A DNA stretch of 64,000 nt from Heterocephalus glaber (Eukaryota; Chordata; Mammalia; Rodentia; Bathyergidae), in the NCBI RefSeq assembly GCF_000247695.1, contig NW_004624732.1:39892372-39956371 (forward strand). Direction: 5' to 3'. The position numbers and the translations under genes are program-made. This document shows positions 1 to 12,989 of the stretch, piece after piece. The notes under the pieces are model-generated. The model was not told the origin of the DNA. It ran no database searches and worked only from the letters and a program-made list of their open reading frames with translations. Each line of letters begins with the position of its first letter. Position 1 is the first letter of the stretch.

Positions 1-2620
1 GGATTATCTTTAGTGATGTGAGGAGTACAAGGTCACAAACTTGGTATTATGAGAGACAGGATTATGAGCAGTTCATTAATGCCATTTCAATGTTTTATCC
101 GACACTTTAACACAAGAAAAGCATGGATGCTTGTAAATATTTAAATGCTCACTGAAATTAACTGAGTGAACTGCTTACAAGCTAAGGTTTCTAAAATATC
201 TAATTAAAGTCTCGGTTAAAGGCTAGATAACTACAATGATTTAAAGAAAAAAGCCTTGTGCTTTAATGAAAGAACACAGCCACATAATGGTGACCTCTGC
301 AAGACACAGAAATTATCTCAAAGGCCCGAATAATTTTACACTGTTACTGATTTTTTCCTCTAAAGTTTAAAAATGAAGACTGTCAAACATAGGAGCTCAT
401 ATCAATTTTTGATATGAATATAAGATAAAAAATAGAAAAACCCCAAAATTTTGTTGGAAATTTTATAGGTAAAATGTTACAGGTGAACTGCCCTCCAAAA
501 AAAAAGATAAACACATGAAAGGCTCACATATCACTTAGTTGAATGTATGTGTTTGTTTTAACCTAAATTACAAAAGAGGTGATTAAAACTAGAGAAGTGT
601 CCAAATTAGTTGTAATATTTTATTTGCTAGTGAACTGTCAGCTCTAGCAGACAAGAATTTAGGCAAATCTGTCTGAAAATTAAAGTTAAGTTTGTACATT
701 TGATTCTAGCTAACACTGCACTCATTAAAAATATGCACTGTTTGTAATAAATAAATAAATGAGGTCAATTAAACACAATTAAAGTCCCAGGATATCTGTG
801 TCAGCAGCCAATTACTGCTTGAGGAAATAGCACTAATATATACCAGATTTCATTTATCAAAAGTAGAACTTGAGCAGTTCTTTCTTTCTAAACAGCATCC
901 TTAACCATATTTTTATAGAAAAATCATCCTTTCATTCAAGAAAGCTGTACTCTGATGCTTTGTTATTTTCAACTTATTGTTTTTCTACAATCTATCAAAA
1001 GCCACTGTTAAAAAATAGTTGTAGCTAATGTACACTACAACGTGAATGAGTCTGCAGCTTAATGTCTCCTAAATCTCTCTAATAATATACACATATCCAC
1101 CTTCTCCCACTAACCAGTGGAAAAAATACAAGATAGTAACTCAAAATCAGGGAACAACATAATGAGATATTTGGTACTCATTTCATAAAATTATATGATT
1201 TTCCTTGAGTTTAAAATAGAGTTCATATTTTAATTTTACCTATTTTGGTAGAATGTGCAATAAAATTAAAATAATTTTATTTACAGGCCCCATAATAAAG
1301 AATCACTATAAATAAATTTTAGAAATATAGTTTCCATCTGCCTTAACAGTAGTCATATGGAACAATTATATTTAAAGGATGTCCTAAGTGCTGCATTCCC
1401 TATAAAACCTGATTATTGAGTATAATCCAAAATTTTAAGCATATATACATCTCTGAACACTGAAGATATAATCCAATGAAGATAAATAATGATTTTATGA
1501 AAGATAAGAAGGGAGGAAGTTCAGTCTAATCTTCATGTAATATGCTAGTGACAAACCTATTTTAATTACAAAAAAAAAAGAAGAAATGAATGAAGGGATA
1601 ATCAGTATTTGTAGAATGCTTTTAGCAAAACCTAGCTGTGCTATGTAGTGTTGCATGTGTTAACATAGCTGGAAATCTATGGATTTGGGGGGCATAATCT
1701 CTGACAAATACTTCATATGCCATGAAAACATTGGATAATAAAGTGTTTCATGACATAAGTAGTTTGTTCTGTGTGTAGGGACTATACTCTTCCTCTCAAA
1801 CTTTATCTCTTAACTGTGCCAAAATCAGTGAAATACAAAAGCTGATAAGTCAATAGGCTAGGGTGCAGATCCTAAATGCCTCTGTGCTTCCTTCTTCTTC
1901 ACTAATACCCTAAATCTTGATATTGTCTATTTAAATACTGATAAAGTGCAAGATCTCTGAGTCTTATGAGTCTGATTTGATAACCCAATTCTCCACATAT
2001 TTTAGATGTTTGCAAGGCTGCCAAGTACTATGACAGCAAACTTTTCTGTGGGATGTAGAGGTTAAAAAATAATTTATTAACATCATATCATAGTAACCCT
2101 AAAATTCACTTGGTACATTAGTAGCAATTGATGTTTAGTCATATTAGAGGTGATATGTCATTTACCTTTGAAAACTAAGACAAGAAAACATCTTAAAAAG
2201 GATGAACTTTTCAGTTTGAGTTTGCTAAAGGGTCTTACACTTTGACAATAAAGTTTATACTCAATTTTGTATCTCAAATATTTACATACATTTGTTAACT
2301 TATATTTAGGGGAATGAAAAGAACTATAGCAATAAAATTCTCACGTTGAATAGATTTAAGTGTCTTACTACAAATGGAGCAAAAATTAGATTAATGTTCT
2401 GGATTACATGACAAGGAGAGCTCCCCTAAGATGACTGATAATCAGAAAAAAAATAGAGGATAGCTTTATTATAGGACTTGAAAACTCTTGAAATTAATAA
2501 TGAAATCTTATTAGATTCACAAACATCTATTTAAAAACATTTTATTCCTCTTTAATAAATAGAAACAGATTTTACAATTAATTTTATAAGTACTAAAATA
2601 GTACTACATTTTTGTTATTG
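1..2620. other. AT-rich non-coding stretch, nothing recognised
   Basis: No ORF of note, no splice-linked exon pattern and no repeat that I can name with confidence. There are short A-runs and AT-rich blocks only. It could hold very old, decayed repeats that a profile search would pick up. Confidence 0.5.
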
Positions 2621-2624
2621 CTCA

Positions 2625-2735
2625 AAAATAAGAACAAAGATATATCATGTAATGGTACAAACCCCCAGTGATGAATGTCATCATACTGTATACCTAAAAT
2701 ATACCAATAAACTTAATGAATTTAAAAAAGGGTTT
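2625..2735 (+). mobile_element. L1 3' UTR tail fragment
   Basis: The segment contains GATATATCATGTAATGGTAC followed by a block reading 'gatgaatgtcatcatactgtatacc' in character and ending in an AATAAACTTAATGAAT-like terminus. The same terminal block recurs at 58.68-58.77 kb on the plus strand and in reverse complement near 13.97 kb, next to genuine L1 ORF2 sequence. That linkage identifies it as the 3' end of the locally active L1 family. Only the last ~100 bp is present, so this is a strongly 5'-truncated copy. It encodes nothing. Confidence 0.7.
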
Positions 2736-3279
2736 ACTTGATAAGAACATTATTTTCTTCTGTTTTGATAAGAATTTTAGAAGTTTATTATTTCTTGTGC
2801 TTTGCAAGACTACATATTTTTCTATCTCATTACTTATCACCCTACATTTCAACTGCTTGTCACAAAATAATAGATACGTAACAGCCTCTGGCACCTAGCA
2901 CTGATGCCTGCCAAACAGATTTTAATGACCACTCAAATAACAAAACAGTGATCCTTGCAATACCAAGATGCACTCACTTTCAACACCAGGCTTTCCAGAA
3001 AAAAGTGTAAACATGTGATGTCACCTCAAATTTATCTTTTGGATTATATATAAATATCTCTGGTTGAGTAAATTTAAATCAAAAGTCTAAACCTAGCTGC
3101 AAAAGAATCTGAGACTATACACACACAGCTGTGTATATGCATAAATGATGTTATTCTTACCTTTTCAGTACAGGGAGACAAAAGTGGAGTCATAATCACC
3201 CTGAGCAGCATTTTTCCATGTTTGTTACACTGTATTATCTACACTGTAGCCCTAGCCCTAATCCCCAACAGCCCACAGC

Positions 3280-3405
3280 TCTGTAAAAGAATTAACATCA
3301 TCTACACAACTAGAAACTGAGGGTCATATAGGGTGCTTGCCTATAACCAAAGAGCTAGCAAATCCTATTTAATTGACTTCTAACACCCTTCTAAATATAT
3401 TACAT
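3280..3405 (+). mobile_element. MIR-like ancient SINE fragment
   Basis: The order of motifs resembles the MIR core: an 'acatcatctacacaactagaaactgaggg' type segment, then 'cttgcctataaccaaagagctagcaaatcc', matching the MIR pattern of 'gaaactgaggc...cttgcccaaggtcacacagctag'. It is strongly diverged. MIR is a tRNA-derived SINE shared by all mammals, so it says nothing specific about the lineage. Confidence 0.5.
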
Positions 3406-3959
3406 CTGAACTCTATATTAAATATGCTTGCATCATATTTGTAATACGGTCTACAAAATTTAGCTCTTATAATGAATACTGGCAAAAAATAATATCTGAA
3501 AAATACACTCAAATCTTTGTAGAAAAAGGAAAATTAGGCAAAAGAAGTAAACTGTATATGTATACAAAAGAAAAATCACAAAATTGGAAACAAAAAAATC
3601 AAATCTGACAATTTAAAAATAGTCTATTAGTCTTAGGTTTATTGGTTGACATTGTCTAATTCTTTGTATTATATAAAATAATCAAATGTGAGAGATATTT
3701 AATAATATTCTTGAGATTATAGAACAAATATTTGATATTACTGAGTCTAATTACAAAGCTTATTCAGTAATAGTAGATATTCAGGAGATAACCTGAGGAC
3801 TTAGAAATATATTTTAGGTATATTATTATTATAAAATTTAAAAGCAAATTTAGATTTTTATTATGTTTTTGGTGTGTGTTATTTTCATGATGTATATACC
3901 TCCTGGCCCAAATGTAACTTTTCTTAGAAAATTATTATGATCAAATTATGAAAGAAATA

Positions 3960-4715
3960 TTTATTATCTCTTTTGGGTCAAACAGTTTCCCCTAAAATTC
4001 TTATGCATGTGGAAGCTCAAAATGTAACATAATTTGGAAATTTGACCATGTTTGGAAAGATGTAATCAAATTAAGATGAGCTCTGCTGTAGAGCGGAACC
4101 TGATTCAGTGACTGTGATACTTATAAGAAGAGAAATTTGGGGAACACATACAATCACAGAAGAAATCTAGCTTCTCCAAACATTTTACTATGGCTTAATG
4201 CAAAATATACAAAAAAATGATTAAGATAAGTTCCATGGCATTATTCTTTTGCAGAGATCTGCATTTGCATTATTTCCCTAAGAATCTACTTTTCAAAAGT
4301 AAGAAATCTGAGTGGGTTGCAGTGAACCATTCCTAATGTGGATAGGTGTGTTGTGCCATTTTAAGTTTTGTGGGAATTTGGGGGCTCAATATGAAGATAG
4401 CAACTTGTCAAGATACAATAGTTTTCAAGAAGAGCTGATTTGTCAGGAAAACAGATGGCAAAAACAGGAGAAGGCCACTTGACAATGGACACAGAGATTG
4501 GAATGATGTATCTACAAGACAAAAAACACCAAGGACTGCTGTGTCTACTAGAAGACAGAAAGAAGCATGAAGGAGTCTTTCCATGGCATTTTCAGAAAGA
4601 ACATTTCAAGAACAACACATTGATTTTATACTCTTTAGTCTTTGGAATTTTAAAAATAATGTCTCTCTTGTTTTAAACCATCTAGCAGGTGATAGTTTAT
4701 TACCAGAAACAATAG
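3960..4715 (+). mobile_element. MLT1-type MaLR LTR, split by about 290 bp
   Basis: The left part (about 3960-4178) carries the MLT1 signature: 'cccctaaaattcttatgcatgtggaagc', then 'aatttgga', then 'tacttataagaagaga'. The right part (about 4465-4715) resembles the second half of the same LTR: 'gacacagagattgg', 'tctacaagaca' and a terminal 'gttttaaaccatc...' block. Between them lies about 290 bp without MLT1 resemblance. MLT1 LTRs are old non-coding ERVL-MaLR relics. A 78-codon frame at 4440-4676 lies in the right half and is an LTR by-product, not a gene. Confidence 0.6.
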
Positions 4716-4957
4716 ACTGTTCAAAGATAAGTTATATATGTGGAGAGATGATAGATAAGTAAATATATATAAAGTTAAAAATTGAAAAGCAATCTGTGAA
4801 AATAAAAGGTATTGCTATATTTGATGGTAGAAACATCTGTTTTATTATTATTACATTTAACACGTCATTTTTCTATAAAATTTATTCTAATCAGCTTTTA
4901 TAATAGAAAGCTACAAAATATACTTATTAGTATGAGGTTTTAAGACATTATTATTTA

Positions 4958-5065
4958 TTTATTTTTTTTTTTTTTTAATTTTTTATTTTTTGGTACCAGG
5001 GATTGAACTCGGGACCTTGTGCTTGCTAGGCAGGCGCTGGAACCACTGAGCTAAATCCCCAGCCC
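4958..5065 (-). mobile_element. ID SINE (tRNA-derived)
   Basis: On the minus strand it reads GGGCTGGGGATTTAGCTCAG, then a B-box GAGTTCAATCC, then GGTACC and a long A-tail, seen on the plus strand as a T-run from about 4962. The tRNA-like body is 4992-5065. ID elements are transcribed by RNA polymerase III from internal A and B boxes and retroposed by L1. The body is of the 'GCCTGCCT.GCAAGC / AAGGTCCCGAG' type. Target duplication is hard to place because the flanks are TTTA-rich. Confidence 0.92.
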
Positions 5066-5701
5066 AATTTATTTTAAAACTGTATGAAAATGATAAAGCA
5101 ATTTGTGTATTAAAATCTTCATTTAGATTTAATGAGTAGGTCTTAATTTTTTATGTCATTGATTCTTATAAGCACATTTCTCATAGTAAACACTTAATTC
5201 TTTAATTCTTAAAGTATAGTTGTGAATGAAAAGTAGATTTTTAAATAAAATCTAGGAAGAATCACTGAATATAAAATAGGAAAAATGAATTTTAAAAAGC
5301 TTTTCCTTGATTCCTCATGTAAATGTTTCTTTCTGACTTTAAAAGTCAAGAATTTTAAAAAGAAGGAGACTTTAAAGTCCCTTAGCCATGTAAGTGTCAG
5401 CATAAAACACTGCCTTTGGTGAAATGAAAAATTTAGTAGATAATTAATCACGCCAATTGTTTTAGAGTAGATATTCATTTTTAATGCGTAATTTAAATGA
5501 AAACTACCATATTACAGAAATAACACATGAAAACTTTGGCTTATGAGCATTTGGGGAAAGCTAAAGGATAGTAATAAAAATAAAACTTCCAGAAAAGATC
5601 ATTTCAAAGGCTTTTCCCTTTCATGTTAGAGAGTGCTTTCTTATTCCAGTTCTTCTTCTTTTAACCTGGAAAAAAATAACTCTAGGAAATAAGAGCATGA
5701 G

Positions 5702-6078
5702 TGTTATGCCTTACATCTAGATGTCTCCCCAAAGCCTCATGGTCTGATAGGTAGGGCTTTAGGGAAGTGACTGGATCACCGCTGTGTGACACTGGATCAT
5801 GGGTGTGTGCTACTGGATTAGTCCACTGATGTGTTTATAGCTAAGTGTGCTGTTGGGAGATGAAGCCTGGAGGGAAGAGATGGGTCAAAGTGGGCTAGCT
5901 AGGAAAGGTGTATGTATGTATCTGTTGATGGCTTGCTACTTCTTACCTGCCTTGCCCTGAACTCTTTTTCCATGCAGCCTTGCTTTGGAGGGTGATTGTA
6001 AGGCAAAATAAACCTTTCCGTCTTTTAAATTGTGGGTGTTGGTTATTTTATCTCAGTAATGAAAAAGTAACTAAAACC
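5702..6078 (+). mobile_element. MaLR-type solo LTR with 5-bp TSD
   Basis: The LTR begins TGTTATGCC, contains an AATAAA signal near 6008 ('gcaaaataaacc') and ends ...AGTAACTAAAAC. It is flanked by ATGAG on both sides (5697-5701 and 6079-6083), the 5-bp duplication typical of ERVL-MaLR insertions. At about 377 bp it has normal MaLR length. No internal region follows, so it is a solo LTR. The same family appears in reverse orientation at 8.6, 24.6, 41.2, 53.4 and 55.2 kb. Confidence 0.8.
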
Positions 6079-6259
6079 ATGAGAATGTAGGATATCAGAA
6101 ACTTGGGAGAAGAAAATCATAGTATTAATGAATCTTTTGTGGATTAATATGAGAATTGGGTAGGATGATTTCTAGTAGATTAACAAAAGTAGAACTAATA
6201 TAAAACAATTCAAAGCCATGAATTATTGCACAAATTTTTTCTTTGTGATGTTTTAAAAT

Positions 6260-7200
6260 GCATATAATTTTAAATATTTCTCTCTCTCATCATCTATTTA
6301 TTGAAAAGTTGAAAGTACAGAGCAAATCATATCTTTTGCACTCACTGCTCCATCATTCTCAGATATCTCTCTGTATTTTGTAAAAGCAAAACAGTTTTAC
6401 ATAACCACAAAACAAACGTTTCAAATCAGAATATGATCTTGATATGTCCTTATCATCTTATGATCCAACTCTCTTCAGGCCTTGCCAATAGCCCCCCAAA
6501 ATGTCTGGCCCAATACAGAATTATGTGTGGCATTTACTTGTAATATCTCTCTGATATCTTTTAGTCTGTAACAATTTCTTAAATCTTATGAATTTGACAC
6601 GTTTGAATGGTACAGAATAGCTGTTTTTAAAATTTTTTCAACTTAGTTTGTGTCATGTTGATTTAAGAAGCTATTTAGAACTGCACCTTTGGCAAGACTG
6701 TCATGGGAGGGACATTTTATTCTGCTCACCACATACTATCAAATGGGCTCATATCATCACTTATCCCATTACTGATAAAGTTTAATCACTTAAGATATGT
6801 CTCCCTATCTTTGCCACTATACAGTAACTCATTCGCCTTTGCATTGGTTGGTATTCTGTAGAAAAGTAGAACTACCTCATCAACTGTTGTAAGTAATTTG
6901 TTAGAAATCTGTTATCAAGTGGCTTTCATTTCATTTACTGGATTATAATGTTTCTACAATTATTTAATTGATTCTCATTTTATCACAGATTCAGCCATTG
7001 AGAGCTCATTTAAACTCCTTGTTGTACTCTTTTGTAGTATTTCATTGTCCTTTTTTTTTTTTTTTTTTTGGCACCTGGGATCGAACTCCGGATCTTGCGC
7101 TTTCGAGGCAGACGCTGGAACCACTGAGCTAAATCCCTGGCCCTTCATTGTCCTTTAAGCACTTTCTTTCCTAACGTCATAACTTGTTCTATTTTCATTT
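6260..7200 (-). mobile_element. Old L1M-like fragment, interrupted by ID SINE
   Basis: The region reads as the complement of an old mammalian L1 3' segment. Diagnostic runs include 'ttgccaatagccccccaaaatgtc', 'ggcatttacttgtaat', 'cccattactgataaagtttaatcactt' and 'agtctgtaacaatttc'. It is highly decayed, with no ORF. An ID SINE is nested at 7054-7143. Exact ends are uncertain, and the subfamily would need a profile search. Confidence 0.5.
7054..7143 (-). mobile_element. ID SINE with 13-bp TSD
   Basis: On the minus strand it gives GGGCCAGGGATTTAGCTCAG, a B-box GAGTTCGATCC, GGTGCC and an A-tail of about 20. Perfect 13-bp target duplications (TTCATTGTCCTTT) lie at 7041-7053 and 7144-7156. It inserted into the old L1 fragment that surrounds it, which fixes the order of events. 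The body matches the 'CTGCCTCGAAAGCGCAAG' subtype. Confidence 0.95.
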
Positions 7201-7395
7201 TATACTTTCCCTTTCTGAGCTGTGAAACTAGCTATACTTCTTGTAGTAGAAAATAATATTTTAAGTCAAATATCCAAGCACTATATGGAGGTCATTGCTT
7301 TGTCTCCCAAGACTACATTAAATAGAATTTAGGAATATATGTTTGTTTATGTAATATATTATAAATGCATATAAAATCTTATGTACATCTCTCTT

Positions 7396-7416
7396 TTTCT
7401 TTCTTTCTTTCTTTCT
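7396..7416. repeat. (CTTT)n simple repeat
   Basis: Short CTTT tandem repeat, about five units. Confidence 0.8.
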
Positions 7417-7944
7417 ATCCTGCTCCCATCCCTCTCACTGTATTTTTAAAAATTGTGACTTCACACTAATACCACTAATTTCAATATGGCTTAACCTAAT
7501 TTTTCACTTTCTGTATTTATAACTACTATCCATGTCAGTGAGAAACATAGATTCTGTTGTTTTTTATATATTTACTTAATTCCTCTTCACTGTGATGCTT
7601 TTCCCAGTGTAGTATATACACTTCATCTTCCTTCTCAAGCTTTGACTCCCCATTCTAGGAGCCTGAATTGTTGAGAAAGCCTTTCTCACCAGGCTAAATT
7701 CTGAAACCACACATGGGCATGTTCCTTCATAGGATGTATAGCTTCAGTAGAAGGATAAATTGCTTACAGAAGCAACCTGTTACATCTATAAAAATTTAAA
7801 CTTTACTTTTCTTAGAAATCTTTCCCTGCTAGAAATATAGCACCGTACATAAATATTTTCACTTATAAACAAAAATGTATACACATGGATTTTGGTATAG
7901 CTAAAATTACCAAATGTATAAATGCCCTTATTGGAAAGGGAACA

Positions 7945-7946
<2 letters not shown>

Positions 7947-7978
<32 letters not shown>
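7947..7978. repeat. (CA)16 microsatellite
   Basis: Uninterrupted CA dinucleotide run of about 32 bp, preceded by ACACT. The reverse strand gives a Cys-Val peptide frame that is purely a repeat artefact. Such a tract is likely to be length-polymorphic. Confidence 0.95.
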
Positions 7979-7981
<3 letters not shown>

Positions 7982-8635
7982 CTTAATTAACTATAAGCAC
8001 CATTAACATAGTGGTATAAAAAGTCATTTGAGATATAAGTTTAAAGAACTAGATTAACTATAAAAATGACAACAGAAAACAAATCAAAATGAAACTGTAG
8101 ATAGATAAAGATGAAAAAGAAACAAAGCAAACTAAAATATAGTCTTCAGGAAAATATACTCACACAACTAAAATTTTGACAGATGCATAAAGCACCTATG
8201 TGTGTATTAGGCAGATAGAAGCTTTTACTGCTTGGCTTTAGTTCTCTGACTTTGGCTGTTTTATGTCTTCCTTCTGTCTAGACCACCATCTAATCTTGTC
8301 TGCCCTCCCACATCCCTACTAGCCAGAAACCCAAGAAATATTTTCCAATTTGGCTGTCTTTTTTACCATAGAAAAGCTAAAACAGAAATAGGACTTACTT
8401 GCTCCACCTGAAAATGTTGAGTGGCCTAAAAGACTCCCTTTCTGTGATATAAACAAATATGCAACATAAAGCATTTCTAGGGGAGAATTACCTATCTAGT
8501 CATTCTTTAGTTAAGCCTGAGTTGAAAAAGGCACAATTGAATGACATTTCTCAGACTATATTTGCACTGCAATAGGTGCTTTCCATCTCTAACCCCTGAA
8601 AGAGGCTTCAGAACAGAGGCAGAATTAAGGGAGGC

Positions 8636-8852
8636 TGTATTAGTCATTTTCATGTCAGTGAAACAAAATACACAATACCCACAACCTGAATTAGAAGTTT
8701 AGAATCGCTCATGATTTCAGAGCATTCAGTCCATGTATGTTTAGTTTGCTCCAAGGCAGAAATAGCATGGATAAAGGGCATAGAAGTAGGAAGCTGCCCA
8801 ACTCCTAGCAGTCAAACAGGTAGCAGGTAGGGGAGAGAGAAAAAGAGAGAGA

Positions 8853-8883
<31 letters not shown>

Positions 8884-9100
8884 GTGCCAAGGACAAGAAT
8901 ACAACCCCTCTAAGTTATTTATGTAGTGACATATCTCCTTCAATCAGGTCTTACCTCCTAACAGCACATTCAGCTATGAACTCATCACTGGATTAATCCA
9001 CTGCTGAGTATAGGGCCCTCATGATCCAATCACCATCCAAAATTGCCACCTCTGAACACATGAGACTTTCAGGGGAATTTTTTTTATCCAAACCACAACA
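8636..9100 (-). mobile_element. MaLR-type LTR, minus strand
   Basis: Starts TGTATTAGTCATTTTCATGT and carries the family's recurrent blocks: 'cagtccatgtatg', 'tttgctccaaggcag', 'cacatgagactttcaggggaat' and terminal 'atccaaaccacaaca'. It is flanked by near-identical 5-mers GAGGC and GAGAC (one mismatch), fitting a 5-bp MaLR TSD. A (GA)n expansion at about 8827-8882 sits inside the LTR at the place where related copies have short GA-rich sequence. Non-coding. Confidence 0.8.
8827..8882. repeat. (GA)n microsatellite inside an LTR
   Basis: Mostly AG repeats with a few interruptions (AAAAG, GGG). It arose within the MaLR LTR. Confidence 0.9.
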
Positions 9101-9387
9101 GAGACTAACCCTGCCTTCAGACTCTCTTGTTCTGGTAGGATTTTAATTGGTGTATTTCATTGCATTTGGTAATATCTTGAAGTGCATAAATAAGTAAAAT
9201 AAAACACCTAATACTTATCCATCAAAATATGTTATACATAATACCCCCACTTGCCTTTTCTTTGACATTTAATTTTAAGTATCATGTTAATCTTGGGTAT
9301 TAAGAGCATGGCAACTTGAGGAAGCACATCCTCAAAGGTTGAAATTACCTGGATGGCACTGAAATTCTTTCTTTTTTAAGCTTAAAG

Positions 9388-9545
9388 ATGTACAATGGCA
9401 GCTTCCTTCCTGCCTGCCATGCCATGTACTGTTTCTCCTCTGCCATGCCCCTATACCATGGTGCTCTGCCTTGGAATCAGCTCACTATGGACTGAAATGC
9501 TAGAAACTATAACCTAATATAAATCTTTCCTCCTTAAAAGCAACA
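9388..9545 (+). mobile_element. Partial MaLR-like LTR 3' end
   Basis: Blocks 'tctgccatgcccctatacc', 'cctataccatggtgctctgcc' and 'aacctaatataaatctttcctcc' resemble the R/U5 side of MaLR LTRs such as the copy at 5702-6078. The usual AATAAA has decayed to a TATAAAT-like form. The 5' part is missing or unrecognised. Confidence 0.4.
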
Positions 9546-9549
9546 ACAA

Positions 9550-12500
9550 CAAAAAAGAAGAATATACACAGTGACAAGATGCATAGAAAATTTTGTCCAG
9601 GTTCAAAACATAAAGTCTTTATTCCTATTTGTAATCCTCTCCTCCACTCTTTTTTCAAATTCCTTTAGTATGTAGGACTGTCTGTTTTGGGCCCAAGAGA
9701 CCATAACATTATAGTTAGTTACAGTTTTAACAGCTCAGAGAAATGTAACTTTCCCTTGTGTCTCTATAACAGAACAAATTTTCTATTTAAACCTCTCATT
9801 TCATCCACTGGGAAAAAAAATTGCCTCAACCAATTCAAGGAAACTTCATTAATTTAAAGGTTTTATTCTTTCTACTCAATGATATGACTACCTTCTTAGA
9901 AGCTTCTATAGTGTTAAGACTGACTTTTTGATACTGCCTGGCTTCAGTCATCATCATCATCAGTCTAAGGCCCACCACCTAAAACACATTTAGCTAGGAA
10001 CTCCTTCAGTTAAACTACAACGTGAATTTTATTGAGAAGAAACCCTTTAATTATGATACACTGCAAATGTTTTTTTTATTTTCTCCTGCTGATATTTGGA
10101 CATCGATCTTTACATTGTCTTCAGAAGCTGAAAATTCTATTTCATTTCTTACTATTACAGTTATTTGGGTGAATAACATTGAGAAACTACACAATAAATC
10201 TTCTGGCTTCTAACTCTTCCCAACTTAGTGAACCCAAAATGTTCTTCCAATCATATTTTCAAACACAGTTGTGACTGTTTTAGTCTCTGTGAAAAAATCT
10301 TCAGAAGGTATCTCATGTCAACTAAAACTCACACATCCAAGGCCATAAATTACCTATAACCATTTTTAAAGTTTAATCCTACACTCATTGAAGATCGAAC
10401 TGTATTTGACCAATTTTCCACTTGTCTCACTGAGGTCAGCTCTCTCTAAGGAACATATCCAAGTTTTACCTTTTCTGGTTTATTTATTCATTTTCATTTA
10501 TTATCTTAAATTTTGTGTACTTACAAACCAATTTTTATTGCCCTCGAGTAATATAAATTCTGTTAAAATTTCGTGATTTCTTTTCTTTGTATAATTCCCC
10601 ATAACTTTTATTTTCAAATGCTCCTATGATATTAACATTCTCCTATTCCTCTCCAATGTTTGTAAATCTCTTACTCCTCTACATTTCCTCAGTGGATAAT
10701 GGTGGATCCACAGCACTGCATTAAACTCCATCAAGGAAGTTGAATAATCCAGACAGCACAATTACAAATGACAACATCCAGTAAGTCAAACACAGTAGAA
10801 AGTTACTTCTAGTGTGAGAAGCTTGCATTCCAAGGGTTAACTAAACATTATATTGATGTGGGGAATCCTGTGAAATGTTTTTGTCCCAGAGAAAGCTTAA
10901 TGATTAAGTACTTTATACTTCAGAACTGCATCACTGCACATGCTAGAAGTAAGCCAGGGAATCAGTTAAGCAGATCCTTAGTTTAACCTTGCTCTACTCT
11001 CAAGCTGAAAACATCCCCATGTCTGCCTGTTTCAGCAGTAATGATGGCTGGTAAATCCAGCAAGCACAGAATACACGGCAGAATTCTTTTCCCAGAGTGC
11101 TTTTACTCTTCTTTCTTTTCATTGATTTGTACTTGTGCAATAAAATCTGTTATTTCATTTCTCATCAAGTAATGCCTTAAAACCCTATATGAACATAGTT
11201 CAGACCTCTTCACCAAACATCACATACTTAAAAAATGATATTTTCCTTACATTAATATTTTCATAATGGAATTATAGTAATCTGCATGTACTGTAGTGAA
11301 GACAAGAAGATTGGAAATTGCTTGATGATAATGTTCATCTGTGACAGTTGGCTGGATTTGTCAGAGGACTTTTATAATGTTAGCACATTTAATCAGATTG
11401 GCTAAAAAGGATAAAACTTGATCTTCATAATTATTTTACCATAAGAAGGAGAAAGTGGTAGAAATTAATTGTCTAATTCTCTTTGGCCATTAGTTTCCTA
11501 CAGCCTGAATTTCCAGTGACTGGAGAGGTAATTTGATATATATACTATGTTCAAAACCATTGTAGTTTGCCATTGATACAATATTTTTGAAACCAAATAT
11601 CCACACCACAATCTCAAGTTTCAATGGAAACATATAAAAATTATTTTGGCAAGAACTACAGAGATTTTGTATTCACGTTAGTCAAAGATCTTTCAATCTA
11701 TGCATTAATTATGATTGCTACTTTTAGTATGGCTTATTATGCATAAAAAATTAATAGATTTACTATGTATCAATTACACAGAAATATATGTAGTGACTCG
11801 ATTATGGGCCTCTAACTTAAATACATGAAAATAATTTTTTTATGAATGTAATTAATAGAAAAGTTATTTGAAAATAAAATAGAATATGTAAGGATATATT
11901 ATACTTAATTCCATATTGATGATATCTCCCTTAAATAAGTATATTCAATGAGAAAAATTTATTAAAGCTATGTAATATTTCAACTCTGAAACTTATTATT
12001 TTTATTAACATGAAGTAAATTTAATCATTCATTTATTAGAAAAAAATGTAAAGAAATTTTTGCTTTCAAAATGGGCTTGGGAATATTTTTGAGGCACAAT
12101 TTTCTAGTCTCGTATGTAGCCAAAAGAAGAAATGTAGACCTAAAAAGAGGAAAAGAGCAAAAAAATGGATATAATCATTAAAGGGTTTAGAAAAAAAATT
12201 GCTATGTCCTATTAAACTCTTGGTTAATTTAAAGGAAGAACAATGATATCCATTCTTAATAATTTTCAGCCCTGAACTGCTATTTCACATTCACCTGCAT
12301 AACATTGAATTTTACCTTCTTATTCACTTATGTTTTCAAATCTATATAAATTGGCATTGCAGCTGAAATAGTCATCTTATATCAATAGAATATACCATCA
12401 TGCTTAAAAAATGGTGGTTACTTCAATATTTATGGGTGATAACAAACATTCTAAAGGACTTTTGACAGTTCATTCAATTCCTAAAGGAAGCTTGCTGACC

Positions 12501-12890
12501 CCATTTCTTTCTTTTTGAATCTTTATACCTATTATTATGATAACTCAATTCACCTAATTCTATATCAGTTAAAAAAATATCCAACTAGATAGGCTAATCA
12601 CTACTTTATCCTTTTAAGATAGACTGTCTCCAAAAATGTACTCTTTAAATGCACAAAGTTAAAAAAAAAGACAGTTGAGCATATAATTTTGTAACTTAGA
12701 GGATAAATATAAAGATTGTGTCCTATTTTCTATATCCAGCCAAAAATATTTTCCCTATGAAGGCCGCAGAGAAATAATGCTAAACATTTACAAACTAACA
12801 ATGTTATTTTACAAGGATTTTCTATTTGACTTGGAAATGTGAGAACTATATAGTCTTATATAATGAAAATGCAATGAATTAAAAATAATA
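9550..12890. other. Ordinary non-coding stretch, nothing recognised
   Basis: AT-rich with small isolated frames (for example 10022-10213 and 10388-10576), low-complexity in composition and lacking initiation context, domain similarity or splice evidence. I see no SINE or LTR that I can name here. Conserved non-coding elements cannot be ruled out without alignment. Confidence 0.45.
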
Positions 12891-12897
12891 TAAAAAA

Positions 12898-12985
12898 GGG
12901 CCGGGGATTTAGCTCAGTGGCACTGTGCCTGCCTTGCAAATGCAAGGTCCTGAGTTGGATCCCCAGTACCTCAAAAAAAAAAACA
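12898..12985 (+). mobile_element. ID SINE
   Basis: Body GGGCCGGGGATTTAGCTCAG, then TGCCTGCCTTGCAAATGCAA, B-box GAGTTGGATCC, CAGTACC and an A-tail leading into AAT repeats. The B-box carries a G-for-C change (GTTGGATCC), which should weaken pol III activity. TSDs are not clear in the A-rich surroundings. Confidence 0.92.
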
Positions 12986-12989
12986 ATAA

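Noticed and set aside
12898..12985. tRNA gene candidates with A-box and B-box (here and in the other ID copies)
   Set aside because: All have A-rich tails, most have TSDs, and they lack a proper acceptor stem; they are tRNA-derived SINEs, not tRNA genes.
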